Of a stretch of DNA of 59,941 nucleotides, positions 24,341 through 33,156 are shown one piece after another; position 1 is the stretch's first letter; each line of letters begins with the position of its first letter. The position numbers and the translations under genes were made by a program. Source of the stretch: Allobosea sp. 67-29. GTDB lineage: Bacteria; Pseudomonadota; Alphaproteobacteria; Rhizobiales; Beijerinckiaceae. Location of the stretch: assembly GCF_001898115.1 (NCBI RefSeq), contig NZ_MKSQ01000017.1, positions 1 through 59,941 on the forward strand, read 5' to 3'. The notes under the pieces are model-generated. The model had not been told where the DNA came from and made no database searches. It saw nothing but the letters and a program-made list of their open reading frames with translations.

Positions 24341-25396
24341 ATGTTGTGGGACAAAGCCGCGCGACGAGCCGTCGGTCTCGGCGGAGGTGGAAGCACCATG
24401 AACGAGATGTCGTCCGCGCCTGAGCTGCCGATGCGGCGCAAGCCGAAGATCGGCCTTGCGCTGGGCGGCGGCGCGGCGCGTGGCTGGGCGCATATCGGCG
24501 CGCTCGAAGTCCTGATCGAGGCGGGCTTTGCGCCGGAGGTCATCGCCGGCACCTCGATCGGCGCGGTCGTCGGCGGCTGCTATGCCGCCGGCAAGCTTTC
24601 CCAGCTGGCGGAATTCGCGACGGGGCTGACCAAGCGGCGCGTCGTCGGGCTCATGGATTTCCACATCGGCGGAGCCGGACTGATCTCCGGCGGCCGGCTG
24701 AAGCGGCTGCTCGAGGACCATCTCGACAACGTCCGGATCGAGGAGCTCGACCAGCGCTTCGTCGCCATCGCCACCGAGCTCGGCTCCGGTCACGAGATCT
24801 GGCTGACGCACGGCCCGCTGATCCAGGCCTTGCGCGCTTCCTATGCCCTTCCCGGCATCTTCGACCCGGTCAAGCTCGGCGGCCGCTGGCTGATGGACGG
24901 GGCGCTGGTCAACCCCGTGCCGGTCACGGCCGCCCGGGCGCTCGGCGCCGATGTCGTGATCTGCGTCAATCTCAACAACGACCTCGCCGGCCGCGGCACG
25001 GTCATCCAGAACTACGCCTCCGATCCCGACCCGGATTCGGAGCAGAACGGCGACGCGACCGATCTGGAGATGCATCGCCCGTCGCCGCGCTGGTTCGATG
25101 GCATCAGCGACGCCGCCAAGCGCGTCCGCAACCTCGTCGGCCGGCCGAACGATAACCGGCCTGGCCTTGCCGGCGTCATGATCGACGCCTTCAACATCAC
25201 CCAGGACCGGATCTCGCGCTCGCGCCTCGCCGGTGACCCGCCGGACGTGATGATCGGCCCGCGGCTCGGCCGAGTCGGCCTGTTCGACTTCCACCGCGCG
25301 GAGGAGACGATCGACCTCGGCCGCCAGGCCGCTCACCGCGCCCTCGACGAGATCGCGACGGTCGTCGCCGCCAACCACATCCCTTCGGTCGGCTGA
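24341..25396 (+). CDS. Patatin-like phospholipase
   Basis: A 351-residue protein from the ATG at 24341 with GGAGGGA 8 bases upstream. The patatin fold is marked by LALGGGAARGWAHIGALEVL (oxyanion hole), GTSIGAVVGG with the catalytic Ser, and WLMDGALVNPVPV with the catalytic Asp. Such serine acyl hydrolases deacylate phospholipids. No signal peptide or transmembrane helix is visible, so it is cytosolic or membrane-peripheral. The last third, from about residue 230, is an extension of unknown role seen in the RssA-like group. Confidence 0.92.
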   Translation: MLWDKAARRAVGLGGGGSTMNEMSSAPELPMRRKPKIGLALGGGAARGWAHIGALEVLIEAGFAPEVIAGTSIGAVVGGCYAAGKLSQLAEFATGLTKRRVVGLMDFHIGGAGLISGGRLKRLLEDHLDNVRIEELDQRFVAIATELGSGHEIWLTHGPLIQALRASYALPGIFDPVKLGGRWLMDGALVNPVPVTAARALGADVVICVNLNNDLAGRGTVIQNYASDPDPDSEQNGDATDLEMHRPSPRWFDGISDAAKRVRNLVGRPNDNRPGLAGVMIDAFNITQDRISRSRLAGDPPDVMIGPRLGRVGLFDFHRAEETIDLGRQAAHRALDEIATVVAANHIPSVG

Positions 25397-25459
25397 GACC
25401 GCGGATCGGAAAGCGGATCGCCGCCCGCTGCCGGAGGGGCGGCGCGGCGATCGCCCTCG

Positions 25460-25891
25460 TCACGCCATCGCGATGTAGTTGCGCATCGCCTGGCTCTCCG
25501 CCTCGATCGCCGCGACGCGATGCTTCACCACGTCGCCGATCGAGACGATGCCGATGACGCGGCCATTCTCGATCACCGGCACATGGCGGAAGCGGCCGGT
25601 CGTCATGATCTCCATCAGCTCGTCGACGCTGGTCTGCGCCCGGCACGTCACCACCTTGGCCGTCATCACGCGCGAGACGGCGCTATCCAGCGCAGCGGCT
25701 CCCTCTGCACCCAGCGCCCGGATGATGTCCCGTTCGGACAGGATGCCGACCAGCGCGCCATCGGCCCCCATCACCACCACGGCGCCGATCCGCTTCTCGC
25801 TCAGGACGCGCACCGCTTCCGCGAGGGTGCGGTGCGGCTGCACCGAAATCACCTCCCGGCCCTTGTCGCTCAGCAACTGCTCGACATTCAT
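25460..25891 (-). CDS. Tandem CBS-domain protein
   Basis: A 143-residue protein from the ATG at 25891 behind AGGAGCG. It is a single CBS pair: first domain with TLAEAVRVLSEKRIGAVVV and GILSERDIIRALG, second with SVDELMEIMTTGRFRHVPVI and GIVSIGDVVKH. CBS pairs bind adenine nucleotides or S-adenosyl compounds and change conformation. With no catalytic domain attached, it is probably a small energy-sensing partner protein; the target is unknown. Confidence 0.93.
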   Translation of the reverse strand: MNVEQLLSDKGREVISVQPHRTLAEAVRVLSEKRIGAVVVMGADGALVGILSERDIIRALGAEGAAALDSAVSRVMTAKVVTCRAQTSVDELMEIMTTGRFRHVPVIENGRVIGIVSIGDVVKHRVAAIEAESQAMRNYIAMA

Positions 25892-26053
25892 CGAACGCTC
25901 CTCCTGCCATGGCGCGCCGCCCCGCGGCGCGCGGTTCCGCTGACGCTCCAGGGCTGCCGGCGAACACGCAGTGCCGGACAGGCCCGAGGAGTGCTTCGCA
26001 ATGCAGGGGAGTGTGAGATAAGACCGCGGCGCAGGCAAGGCGCTCTGCGGCGC

Positions 26054-26866
26054 TCAGCGGCTTTGCCGGCCGCGATCGAACAGCGGAAACAGCAACAGCC
26101 CGACGACGAAGCCGCCGATATGCGCTTCCCAGGCGATACTGGTCTCCTCGCCGAAGATCGGCACGAGGCCAGCGCCGAACAGGATGTTCGTCACGAACCA
26201 GATGCCGGTGAACAGCAGGGCTCGGGAGTTGCGCCAGAGCTGCCCGAGCGGCTCGACCGGAATCGCCCGGACGACCGCATCGTCGCCGAGATCGCCGAAG
26301 CGCAGCCCCGGCGCGAAGACGAAGCGGATCGCCGCCGCCGTCGCCCCCGAGATGCCGGCCGAGGCGCCGACCAGCGGCAGCACGTCGAGTTCGCGCGACC
26401 ACCAGTGCAGCAGCGCGCCGCCGATGGTCGCCAGCGCCATGAGGTTGAGGAAGCGGCCGCGGCCGAGGCGGCGCGCCACCGGGCTGCCGAAGGCGGCGAG
26501 CCAGAGCCCGTTCGAAGCCAGATGCAGCCAGGAACCGTGCAGGAAGCCGTAGCTCAGCAAGGTCCAGAGCCGGACCCCGCCATCGGCGAGCAGCAATTGC
26601 ACGAGCTGAAGCCGGTCGCCGACATCCTGGCCGACAGTCGACTGCGCCAGCGCCCCCACCACGTCGTCGAGCCGGCCCGGCGAAAGCCACAGCGTCAGGC
26701 GCGCCGGGACGAAGGCGAACCACGACATCACGACATAGTCGTTGTAGTCGGAGAGAAGGCTGCGCCCGGCATGGATCAGCGCCAGCACCGCCAGGAGCTG
26801 GACGACCACGGGCGGCAGGTTGAAGGCGGGTTCGCGCGCCGGGGGGCGAGGATCATGGGAGGCCAT
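26054..26866 (-). CDS. Rhomboid-family intramembrane serine protease
   Basis: A 270-residue polytopic protein from the ATG at 26866. The rhomboid fold is recognised by SWLHLASNGLWLAAFGSPV (HxxxN in helix 2), GASAGISGATAAA (GxSxG catalytic Ser in helix 4) and AWEAHIGGFVVGLLL (catalytic His in helix 6). It should cleave membrane proteins within the bilayer. An insert of about 30 residues between the Ser and His helices carries charged residues and a Trp. The substrate is unknown. Confidence 0.9.
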   Translation of the reverse strand: MASHDPRPPAREPAFNLPPVVVQLLAVLALIHAGRSLLSDYNDYVVMSWFAFVPARLTLWLSPGRLDDVVGALAQSTVGQDVGDRLQLVQLLLADGGVRLWTLLSYGFLHGSWLHLASNGLWLAAFGSPVARRLGRGRFLNLMALATIGGALLHWWSRELDVLPLVGASAGISGATAAAIRFVFAPGLRFGDLGDDAVVRAIPVEPLGQLWRNSRALLFTGIWFVTNILFGAGLVPIFGEETSIAWEAHIGGFVVGLLLFPLFDRGRQSR

Positions 26867-27354
26867 TGCGCCGCAACATTTGCCGAAGCGGCGGGAGCGC
26901 GCAAGATGCCGGAAGGCACCGCCCCCAAGGAGCGGCATGTGGCTGGCCGCAACCGCGGCTCCGGGACGGGCGCGCATCGGCGGGGCGCGCGGCGTTTCAG
27001 GCTTTCACTCACGAAAAGGGAGAGAGCGCGAGACCCTCTCCCTTTCCGCCGGCTGTGCCGCCGCCCGGATGTCCGGACGACGTGTCACGCCCCCCTCCAG
27101 CCCGCTCGAGGCGACCTGCCGCCGCCCCGAATTCCACGGCATTTGATACGCATTTTAAGCGTCTTCCACAAAAGCAAGACTTCATTAACCCTAACCGGCC
27201 CGGCGCCTCCCCCGACTCAGTCGGCAGTGGCAAGACGGCATGACGGGTGCGTCTTCGATCACCTCGGAGAACGATTCGTCTCCCTTTCGGACGGATCTGC
27301 GCCATCGCTGGACGCAGGATCGACGACTGGGTCAACCGGCTACATGGGCGCAGG
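26867..27354. other. Divergent intergenic region, no gene seen
   Basis: This 488-base gap between the rhomboid and PAS genes has no convincing reading frame. It contains a 10-bp stem (AAAGGGAGAG at 27015-27024 against CTCTCCCTTT at 27036-27045) ending in T's on both strands, so it could work as a bidirectional terminator of a short transcript. An AT-richer segment around 27150-27190, with ATTAACCCTAACC, is a likely promoter area for the PAS gene. Confidence 0.5.
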
Positions 27355-27927
27355 ATGAAGAACACGAGCACACGACTGGTCTTCGACTACTGGGACGCCT
27401 TGCGCGGCGAACGCTCGGCGCCCGAGCGCGGCGAGATCGAGCCCGGAGCGTTGCGCCATGCGCTGGCGGATACCTTCATCCTCGAGAACGAGCCGATCGG
27501 CCCGGTCTTTCGCCTGGCCGGCACGCGGCTCTGCGCCCTGATCGGCCACGAGCTGCGCGGCCGCCCCTTCACCGCCCTCTGGCCGGATGTCGAAGCCCAG
27601 GGCGACATGCGCCGCCTTGTCCAGACCGTGATGGACGAGACGGCCGGTGCGGTCGCCGGGCTTTCCGGCGAAAGCAGCACCGGCACGCCGATCTATCTGG
27701 AATTGCTGCTGCTGCCGCTGCGCTATCGCGGCCGCACCCATGCGCGGATCCTCGGCGCCCTGTCGCCCGCCCTGTCTCCGGAATGGCTCGGGCTCGACAC
27801 CGTCGCCAGCATGCGGATGATCTCGCTGCGCATGCTGTGGCCGGCAGCGTCCGCCCGCCCCGCGGCACCCGAGCCCCAGCGCGCGGGCCCGCCGCGCCTC
27901 GTCGTCCTGCCCGGCGGCCGGGCCTGA
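27355..27927 (+). CDS. PAS_5-type PAS-domain protein
   Basis: A 190-residue protein from the ATG at 27355. It opens with RLVFDYWDALRGERSAPER and IEPGALRHALADTFILE, the hallmark of the alphaproteobacterial PAS_5 family (about 140-190 residues). No output domain follows, only a Pro/Ala/Arg-rich tail. These proteins are thought to be stand-alone sensory or regulatory PAS modules. An upstream GTG at 27247 would add 36 basic residues and is less likely. It is followed by a PilZ gene on the same strand. Confidence 0.85.
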   Translation: MKNTSTRLVFDYWDALRGERSAPERGEIEPGALRHALADTFILENEPIGPVFRLAGTRLCALIGHELRGRPFTALWPDVEAQGDMRRLVQTVMDETAGAVAGLSGESSTGTPIYLELLLLPLRYRGRTHARILGALSPALSPEWLGLDTVASMRMISLRMLWPAASARPAAPEPQRAGPPRLVVLPGGRA

Positions 27928-27973
27928 GCCGGCTCGCTACGGGGGCGGCGGCGAGCGGCGAAGCCCGCGTCCT

Positions 27974-27990
27974 CTAACCCTCCGTTAACC
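27974..27990 (+). promoter_or_regulatory. CtrA-box-like site upstream of the PilZ gene
   Basis: CTAA, seven bases, then TTAACC matches the CtrA consensus TTAA-N7-TTAA with one mismatch, 41 bases before the start of the PilZ gene. Binding is inferred from pattern only. Confidence 0.35.
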
Positions 27991-28030
27991 GCACCTGCCT
28001 AGGATCGCCCCGAATCCAGGCTGGTCTTTG

Positions 28031-28645
28031 ATGTTGAGCGCGCTCCAAACGCCCCGGGCGGCGGCCGTTCCGGTCGAACGCAGACGGCACCACCGGATGA
28101 AGGTGGTGCTGCTGGGCCGTTACATGCTGCCCAACCGGATGGAATACCCCTGCCAGAGCATCGACATCTCGCCGGGCGGGGTCCATCTCGCCGCGCCGGT
28201 CAAGGCGGCCCCCGGCGAGCGCGTCATCGCCTATCTCGAACATCTCGGCCGGATCGAAGGCAGCTGCGTGCGGACCACCATGGAAGGGTTCGCCATGACG
28301 ATCACGGCGACGAGCCGCAAGCGCGAGAAGTTCACCGCCCAGCTCACCTGGCTCGCCAACCGCGAGGAACTCGGCCTGCCGGAAGATCGCCGCCACGAGC
28401 GCATCGTCCCGCGCAATCCGCGCTCCCTCCTCTGCCTGAGCGACGGTTCGGAACATCCCGTCCGCATCATCGACATCTCGCTCTCCGGCGCCGCCGTCTC
28501 CAGCGATCTCGATCTGCCGATGAACACGCCGGTTCGGCTGGGCAGCACGCCGGCACGGATCGTGCGTCGTTTCGACGGCGGCTATGCGGTCGAATTCCGC
28601 TTCCCGCTCTCGGCCGACCTGCTCGACGAGAATCTCGAGCTCTGA
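28031..28645 (+). CDS. Double PilZ-domain protein (c-di-GMP receptor type)
   Basis: A 204-residue protein with two PilZ-like modules. The first has RRRHHRMKV (RxxxR) near residue 19 and SIDISPGGVHLA (D/NxSxxG); the second has RRHERIVPR near residue 120 and IIDISLSGAAVS. Both therefore keep the c-di-GMP-binding pairs. There is no signal peptide or membrane helix. PilZ proteins pass c-di-GMP levels to motility, polysaccharide or cell-cycle targets. A diguanylate cyclase gene lies 2.4 kb downstream. Confidence 0.9.
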   Translation: MLSALQTPRAAAVPVERRRHHRMKVVLLGRYMLPNRMEYPCQSIDISPGGVHLAAPVKAAPGERVIAYLEHLGRIEGSCVRTTMEGFAMTITATSRKREKFTAQLTWLANREELGLPEDRRHERIVPRNPRSLLCLSDGSEHPVRIIDISLSGAAVSSDLDLPMNTPVRLGSTPARIVRRFDGGYAVEFRFPLSADLLDENLEL

Positions 28646-29090
28646 AGCGGGCCGGCGCGGCTCCCGTCTCGACCGGCCCGACCTCCAAGTCCGTCTTCCA
28701 ATGCAGCGCTCGGCCGCTCCCGCTGTCGGGCTGGCGACCAAAACGCCTTTCGCACCGCCATGCCTCTCTCCCCGCATCGTGCCCGGCGAGCAGCCGCGCC
28801 CTGCCTGGCGGAATCGAATGTCGGGGAAAAGCTGCGGCGGCGGCTTCGGGGGCCGTCGACTTCTGGTAATGATCCGGTAAGTTAACCGCCTCTTGCCGCC
28901 GAACGAAGCATTAATGGTTAATCCTTTGTTCCGCCATTGAAGCAAATCGTTACTTCTCGATTTCAACAAGATTGCCCCTGATATTCACCGCCGCCGTTGC
29001 TGGGCGAATTGCATAAATTTGTACGCTTTCACTTCAAGTGAAATCCATCGGCTGAGCAGCATCGTCTCCCCGGGACAGAAAGGGGACGAC
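28646..29090. other. Intergenic region, likely promoter of the cysteine-proteinase gene
   Basis: A 445-base gap without a convincing gene. The first half is GC-rich. From about 28865 it becomes AT-rich and holds several TTAA half sites (GTTAACC near 28881, ATTAATGGTTAATC near 28910). The AT-rich part runs up to the ribosome site at 29080 and is a plausible regulated promoter. Confidence 0.4.
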
Positions 29091-29723
29091 ATGTTTTCTC
29101 TTCATCGTACTTTGATCGGCAGCGCTTTTATCGCAGTCATCGGCCTGGCCGGCGCGCCGGCGCTGGCGCAGCCCTCGTCCGGCGTTCCGGTAGCGAGCGC
29201 CCCCGCCGTCGCCAACGGCGACGCACGCGCTCCCTATGCCTGGACGGACTTCTGCAAGCGCATGCCGTCGGAATGCCGGGTCGACACACGTGAGCCCGAT
29301 CACGTCGAACTGACGCCGAAGCTCTGGAAAACCATCGTCGCGATGAACAACCGGATCAATCGCGAGATCGAGCCGATCACCGATCAGGATCATTGGGGCG
29401 TGGTCGACCGCTGGGACATCCCCACCGACGGCAAGGGCGATTGCGAGGACTACGTCCTGCTCAAGCGCAAGCGCCTGGCCGAAGCCGGGCTGCCGCGCCG
29501 CGCCATGCTGGCGACGGTCGTCATCGACGAGGAGAACGCCGGCCACGCCGTGCTGATGATCCGCACCGACCGCGGCGACTTCGTCCTCGACAACAAGCGC
29601 AATGCGATCCTGCCCTGGAGCCAGACCGGTTACGTCTACGTCAAGCGGGAGTCGCAGTACCAGACGGGCTGGACCTCGCTCGGCGGCGCGCAGACGCCGA
29701 CGGTCGCCTCGGTGCAGCGCTGA
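29091..29723 (+). CDS. Transglutaminase-like cysteine proteinase (BTLCP family)
   Basis: A 210-residue protein from the ATG at 29091 behind AAAGGGG, with a Sec signal (IGSAFIAVIGLAGAPALAQ). The BTLCP triad is visible: Cys in GKGDCEDYVLLKRK near residue 119, His in NAGHAVLMI, and Asp in FVLDNKRNAI. LapG, the best-known member, cleaves a surface adhesin under c-di-GMP control. Many alphaproteobacterial members, including this short secreted type, have unknown targets. No LapD or adhesin gene is in the window. Confidence 0.9.
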   Translation: MFSLHRTLIGSAFIAVIGLAGAPALAQPSSGVPVASAPAVANGDARAPYAWTDFCKRMPSECRVDTREPDHVELTPKLWKTIVAMNNRINREIEPITDQDHWGVVDRWDIPTDGKGDCEDYVLLKRKRLAEAGLPRRAMLATVVIDEENAGHAVLMIRTDRGDFVLDNKRNAILPWSQTGYVYVKRESQYQTGWTSLGGAQTPTVASVQR

Positions 29724-29898
29724 AGGAGCGCCCCGGCCGCGCTGCGGCTCGGGCAGGCTGGCGACCGGCTCAAGGGTCAGGTCGCTCACGGGAAAGGCGA
29801 GGCTCGGTCACGTCCCCACCCACCCGTCCCCAAGGATCGGGTTTCGCCAGGGCCGGCTTTCCGACGGGAGAGCCGGCCCACTTCTTTCAGGGAAGCGC

Positions 29899-30429
29899 TC
29901 AATCCAGCCGCTTCAGGCCGGCTGCGAACTGCCGCCAGCGCCTTGCATAGCCCGCCGCGGAAGCCGCGATGCCGGCCGCGGCCTTGTCGTCGAGCGTCCG
30001 GATGGCCTTGGCCGGAGCGCCGACGATCAGCGAATTGTCGGGGAATTCCCGGCCCTCCGTCACCAGGGCGTTGGCGCCGACCAGGCTGTTGCGGCCGATC
30101 CTGGCGCCGTTCAGCACCGTCGCCCCCATGCCGACCAGGCTGTTCTCGCCGATCGTGCACCCGTGCAGGATGGCGCGGTGGCCGATGGTGCAGCGGGCTC
30201 CGACGGTCAGCGGGAAGCCCATGTCGGTATGAAAGACGCAGCCTTCCTGGACATTGCTGTCCTCGCCGATCTCGATCCATTCATTGTCGCCGCGCAGCAC
30301 GGCGCCGAACCAGATTCCGACGCCGGCCGCCAGCCGGACCCGCCCGATCACATGGGCATCGGGCGCCAGCCACCATTGCCCTTCGGCGGGCGTTTCCGGC
30401 TTGTCGCCGTCGAGCGAATAGAGCGGCAT
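29899..30429 (-). CDS. Gamma-class carbonic anhydrase-like hexapeptide protein
   Basis: A 176-residue left-handed beta-helix protein from the ATG at 30429 behind AGGAGG. The hexapeptide turns run from about residue 20 to 135. The zinc-type residues are present: AVLRGDNEWIEIG, VFHTDMGFPL and CTIGHRAILHGC supply the His ligands of gamma carbonic anhydrases (YrdA/CaiE group). It may hydrate CO2 or act as an acyltransferase-like protein. It stands between an unrelated convergent gene and a small membrane-protein gene. Confidence 0.9.
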   Translation of the reverse strand: MPLYSLDGDKPETPAEGQWWLAPDAHVIGRVRLAAGVGIWFGAVLRGDNEWIEIGEDSNVQEGCVFHTDMGFPLTVGARCTIGHRAILHGCTIGENSLVGMGATVLNGARIGRNSLVGANALVTEGREFPDNSLIVGAPAKAIRTLDDKAAAGIAASAAGYARRWRQFAAGLKRLD

Positions 30430-30481
30430 CGGATCCTCCTGGCCTGAGCTGTCGAGGATTGCAGGCGCCGGCGCCCTGCCG

Positions 30482-30808
30482 TCAAGCGGCGAGAGCCTGC
30501 AGCAGATCGAGGACGACGCGGCCCGAGGCCATGCTCCAAAGCGCCGCGATCATGCCGGCCAGCAGGGCGAACACAAGGGGACGCCCCTCGATCCGCCGGC
30601 CGCGAACCGTGTTGCGCAGGATCAGGAACGGCGCGCTGAACACGACCACCGGCACGCTCGCGAGCGCGGTCAATCCTCCCGCCTGCAACAGCTTGAAGTC
30701 GGCCCGGCGGGCGGTGAACAGTTCGAACGCGCTCGCCAGAAGTCCTGCGAAGGCAAAGCCGAGGAGAATGGACTGCAGCGCCTCGAGAGCGGCAGGTTGG
30801 ATCGTCAT
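30482..30808 (-). CDS. Small membrane protein, three transmembrane helices
   Basis: A 108-residue protein from the ATG at 30808, starting MTIQPAALEALQSILLGFAF. Hydrophobic helices lie near residues 13-30, 46-61 and 76-92, with RNTVRGRRIEGRP as a basic loop between the second and third. I do not recognise a named family with confidence. Small proteins of this shape are conserved in Hyphomicrobiales. It could be co-transcribed with the carbonic-anhydrase-like gene 52 bases downstream. Confidence 0.7.
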   Translation of the reverse strand: MTIQPAALEALQSILLGFAFAGLLASAFELFTARRADFKLLQAGGLTALASVPVVVFSAPFLILRNTVRGRRIEGRPLVFALLAGMIAALWSMASGRVVLDLLQALAA

Positions 30809-30877
30809 GGCGCGCAGCCTCATCGAGCGTATCGCGCGGGAGACTGGCCTGCGAGCCGGCGGCGGGAAAGGAAATCC

Positions 30878-30892
30878 TTAACGAATAGTAAA
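30878..30892. promoter_or_regulatory. CtrA-box-like site upstream of the GGDEF gene
   Basis: TTAA, seven bases, then TAAA (one mismatch to TTAA-N7-TTAA) lies 111 bases before the GGDEF start, in a locally AT-rich stretch that also has GTTAACG at 30901. It is equally upstream of the divergent small membrane-protein gene. Confidence 0.3.
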
Positions 30893-31002
30893 TGATCACG
30901 GTTAACGTTTCGTCAATCCAGACCGGCAAGGCTGCGCATGTCGCGATATGATCTCTGGCACAATCCGCATCAAACCGCGTGAAATATCGATAGTTTCGTC
31001 GT

Positions 31003-32316
31003 ATGAGTGTCGCAGACTACAGAATACGGCTCGATTCTTCGGCAATGTCAGGCATCACCCTGCTTCTGGCTCAGGCGCTGATCTATTTCGGCGTCATGGC
31101 TTTTCTGTTCCGCCTGCGCCATGTGATGGGCCTCGGCGCCTTTCTCTGTGCGCTCGGCGTGATGCATTTCCTCGAGACCTATCTGGCCGCGGTCTTCTTC
31201 ATCCAGCTGCCCTTCGGCCTGTTGTCGCCCGGCTCGACGGTGCTTTTCTCGGGCAAGCTGGCGATCATCCTGCTCTTCTACATCCGGGAGGATGCGGAGA
31301 CCGTCCGGCAGCCGATCTACGGCCTGCTGGTCGGCAACTTCCTGATGGTGGCGCTGGTCATGACGCTGCGCCTCTACGGATCGCCGGTCGCGTTGCCGGG
31401 GTACAACCCCGATCTCGCCCTCATCGACCAGATGGGTGCGCTGATGGTCTGGGGCACGACGCTGCTCTTCGTCGATTCGATCGCGCTGATCCTGCTCTAC
31501 GAGAGACTGCACCGGCTGCTGCCGCATGCGGCCGTCCCGCGTGCCTGCCTGAGCCTGGCGCTGATCCTGAGCTTCGACCAGGTGAGCTTCTTCATCGGCC
31601 TCCACGCCATCAGCGGTACCCCCTGGGACGCGCTGTTCGGCGGCTGGATCGCCAAGATGGGCGCCGCCGTCGTGTACAGCGCCCTGATCGGCCTCTACCT
31701 CCTGCTGTTCGAGCGCGATGTCCAGGAGGCCGCGCCTCAGCCCCTTGCCGATGTCTTCTACAAGCTGACCTACCGGCGCAAATATGAGGAACTGCTCGGG
31801 AAGAGCGGGCAGGACGCGCTGACCGGCGCCCTGACCCGCGAGCGCTTCGACACCACCGGCCCGGCGATTCTGGCGCGAGCGGGCGCGCTGCGAAGGCCGC
31901 TCAGCCTGGCAATGCTCGATGTCGACCACTTCAAGAGCATCAACGACCGTTACGGCCATATCGCCGGCGACGAGGTGCTGCGCCGCGTGGTCGAATGCCT
32001 GCGCGGCGAGATCCGCGGCGAGGACGCAATCTTCCGCTATGGCGGCGAGGAGTTCGTCATCCTTTGCGAGAACATGCCGCATGCCGCCGCCCTCGCCCAT
32101 GCCGATCGGATGCGGGTCGCGGTCCACCGCACGCTCGCCCAGGAGTTTGCCGCCGCCCCCACCATCAGCATCGGCGTCGCCACCTTCCCCGACGACGCGC
32201 CGACCCTCCGCGATCTCCTGGCCCATGCCGACAGGCATCTCTACGACGCCAAGCGCCGCGGCCGCGACCGCGTCGTCGGCAATGCCGAGCACCGCGACAG
32301 GACGGCGGCCGGCTGA
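31003..32316 (+). CDS. Membrane-bound diguanylate cyclase (GGDEF)
   Basis: A 437-residue protein. The first 240 residues hold about seven transmembrane helices forming a membrane sensor domain with no recognised ligand site. The cyclase domain begins near residue 272 (DALTGALTRERF). The active-site motif is RYGGEEF (GGEEF), and an intact inhibitory I-site, RGED, sits five residues before it, so the enzyme should make c-di-GMP and be feedback-inhibited. No EAL domain is present. Together with the nearby PilZ gene it forms a c-di-GMP neighbourhood. Confidence 0.93.
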   Translation: MSVADYRIRLDSSAMSGITLLLAQALIYFGVMAFLFRLRHVMGLGAFLCALGVMHFLETYLAAVFFIQLPFGLLSPGSTVLFSGKLAIILLFYIREDAETVRQPIYGLLVGNFLMVALVMTLRLYGSPVALPGYNPDLALIDQMGALMVWGTTLLFVDSIALILLYERLHRLLPHAAVPRACLSLALILSFDQVSFFIGLHAISGTPWDALFGGWIAKMGAAVVYSALIGLYLLLFERDVQEAAPQPLADVFYKLTYRRKYEELLGKSGQDALTGALTRERFDTTGPAILARAGALRRPLSLAMLDVDHFKSINDRYGHIAGDEVLRRVVECLRGEIRGEDAIFRYGGEEFVILCENMPHAAALAHADRMRVAVHRTLAQEFAAAPTISIGVATFPDDAPTLRDLLAHADRHLYDAKRRGRDRVVGNAEHRDRTAAG

Positions 32317-32331
32317 ACCGGCGCTTTATGG

Positions 32332-32348
32332 TTTACGCGCCGTTAAGG
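32332..32348 (+). promoter_or_regulatory. CtrA-box-like site upstream of the 32393 gene
   Basis: TTTA, seven bases, then TTAAGG gives one mismatch to TTAA-N7-TTAA, 45 bases before the start of the following gene. It is similar in spacing and position to the site before the PilZ gene. Confidence 0.3.
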
Positions 32349-32392
32349 CCGCGGTGATTCAGTGACGCGAACCCGTTCCGAAGGCACCGGAC

Positions 32393-33115
32393 ATGGCTGC
32401 GTCGCTTCAACATCATCTGCCCGGGCATCAGGCCGCCGCCCTGACCTCGATGGTCCGCCAGCGGCTGCGCCGCCAGCCGCCGCCCCTGCCGCGCGCCGAT
32501 GGCGCCGTGCTGAAGGCAGCGTTCGCCATCCTGCTCGTCGGCGCGCTCGCCACCGGCGCCGCGCTGTACTGGACGCATCGCCGCGATGTCCCCTCGGCCG
32601 AATTGCAGCCCGCCCGCGTCGGCGAGGTCGCGCTGATGATCCCGCGGAACCTGACGGGCGTCGACGACGGCGATGGCGACCGCAGCCAGCTGGTCGGCAT
32701 GGCGCGCCTGCGGCTCGCCTGGCCGAATCTCGGCCCGGCCGGCCCGCAGGATCGCTACAAGCTCCTGATCACCCTGAGCCCGCCGGACAAGGTCAACGAA
32801 CCCTCGCGCCAGCTCGCCACCTATGCCCGCTTCCTGACGCCGATGGTCTGGTCGAATCCGGGCGGGCTGGTGGTCCGCGGCTTCCGCAAGGGCTCGCCCT
32901 TCGAGGGCGACGAATTCTACGTCTCGGTGCCGGATGGGCGCGGATTCGCCGCGCGCTGCCCGATCGACACCGGCAATCTGCTGGAGGAGCCCTGCCGCGT
33001 CACCTTCCAGCATCGTGGCATGGACGTGAACATCCGCTTCCCCCGCGCCATCATCGCCGACTGGGCGGTGATGCTCGGCGGTGTGCGCCGCACGCTGGAC
33101 GGCCTGATCCGCTGA
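32393..33115 (+). CDS. Membrane-anchored protein of unknown function
   Basis: A 240-residue protein. After about 37 basic, Pro/Arg-rich cytosolic residues there is one transmembrane helix (near residues 40-60, LKAAFAILLVGALATGAALYW). A periplasmic domain of about 180 residues follows, rich in beta structure, with elements such as YKLLITLSPP, RFLTPMVWSNPGGLVVRGF and VTFQHRGMDVNIRFPR. Two Cys (CPIDTGNLLEEPC) could form a disulfide. I recognise no named family. It is transcribed alone, behind a CtrA-like site. Confidence 0.75.
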   Translation: MAASLQHHLPGHQAAALTSMVRQRLRRQPPPLPRADGAVLKAAFAILLVGALATGAALYWTHRRDVPSAELQPARVGEVALMIPRNLTGVDDGDGDRSQLVGMARLRLAWPNLGPAGPQDRYKLLITLSPPDKVNEPSRQLATYARFLTPMVWSNPGGLVVRGFRKGSPFEGDEFYVSVPDGRGFAARCPIDTGNLLEEPCRVTFQHRGMDVNIRFPRAIIADWAVMLGGVRRTLDGLIR

Positions 33116-33156
33116 GCGGAGCGGCCCGACGCGCTCGGGCCATTCCCCAGTGAATG

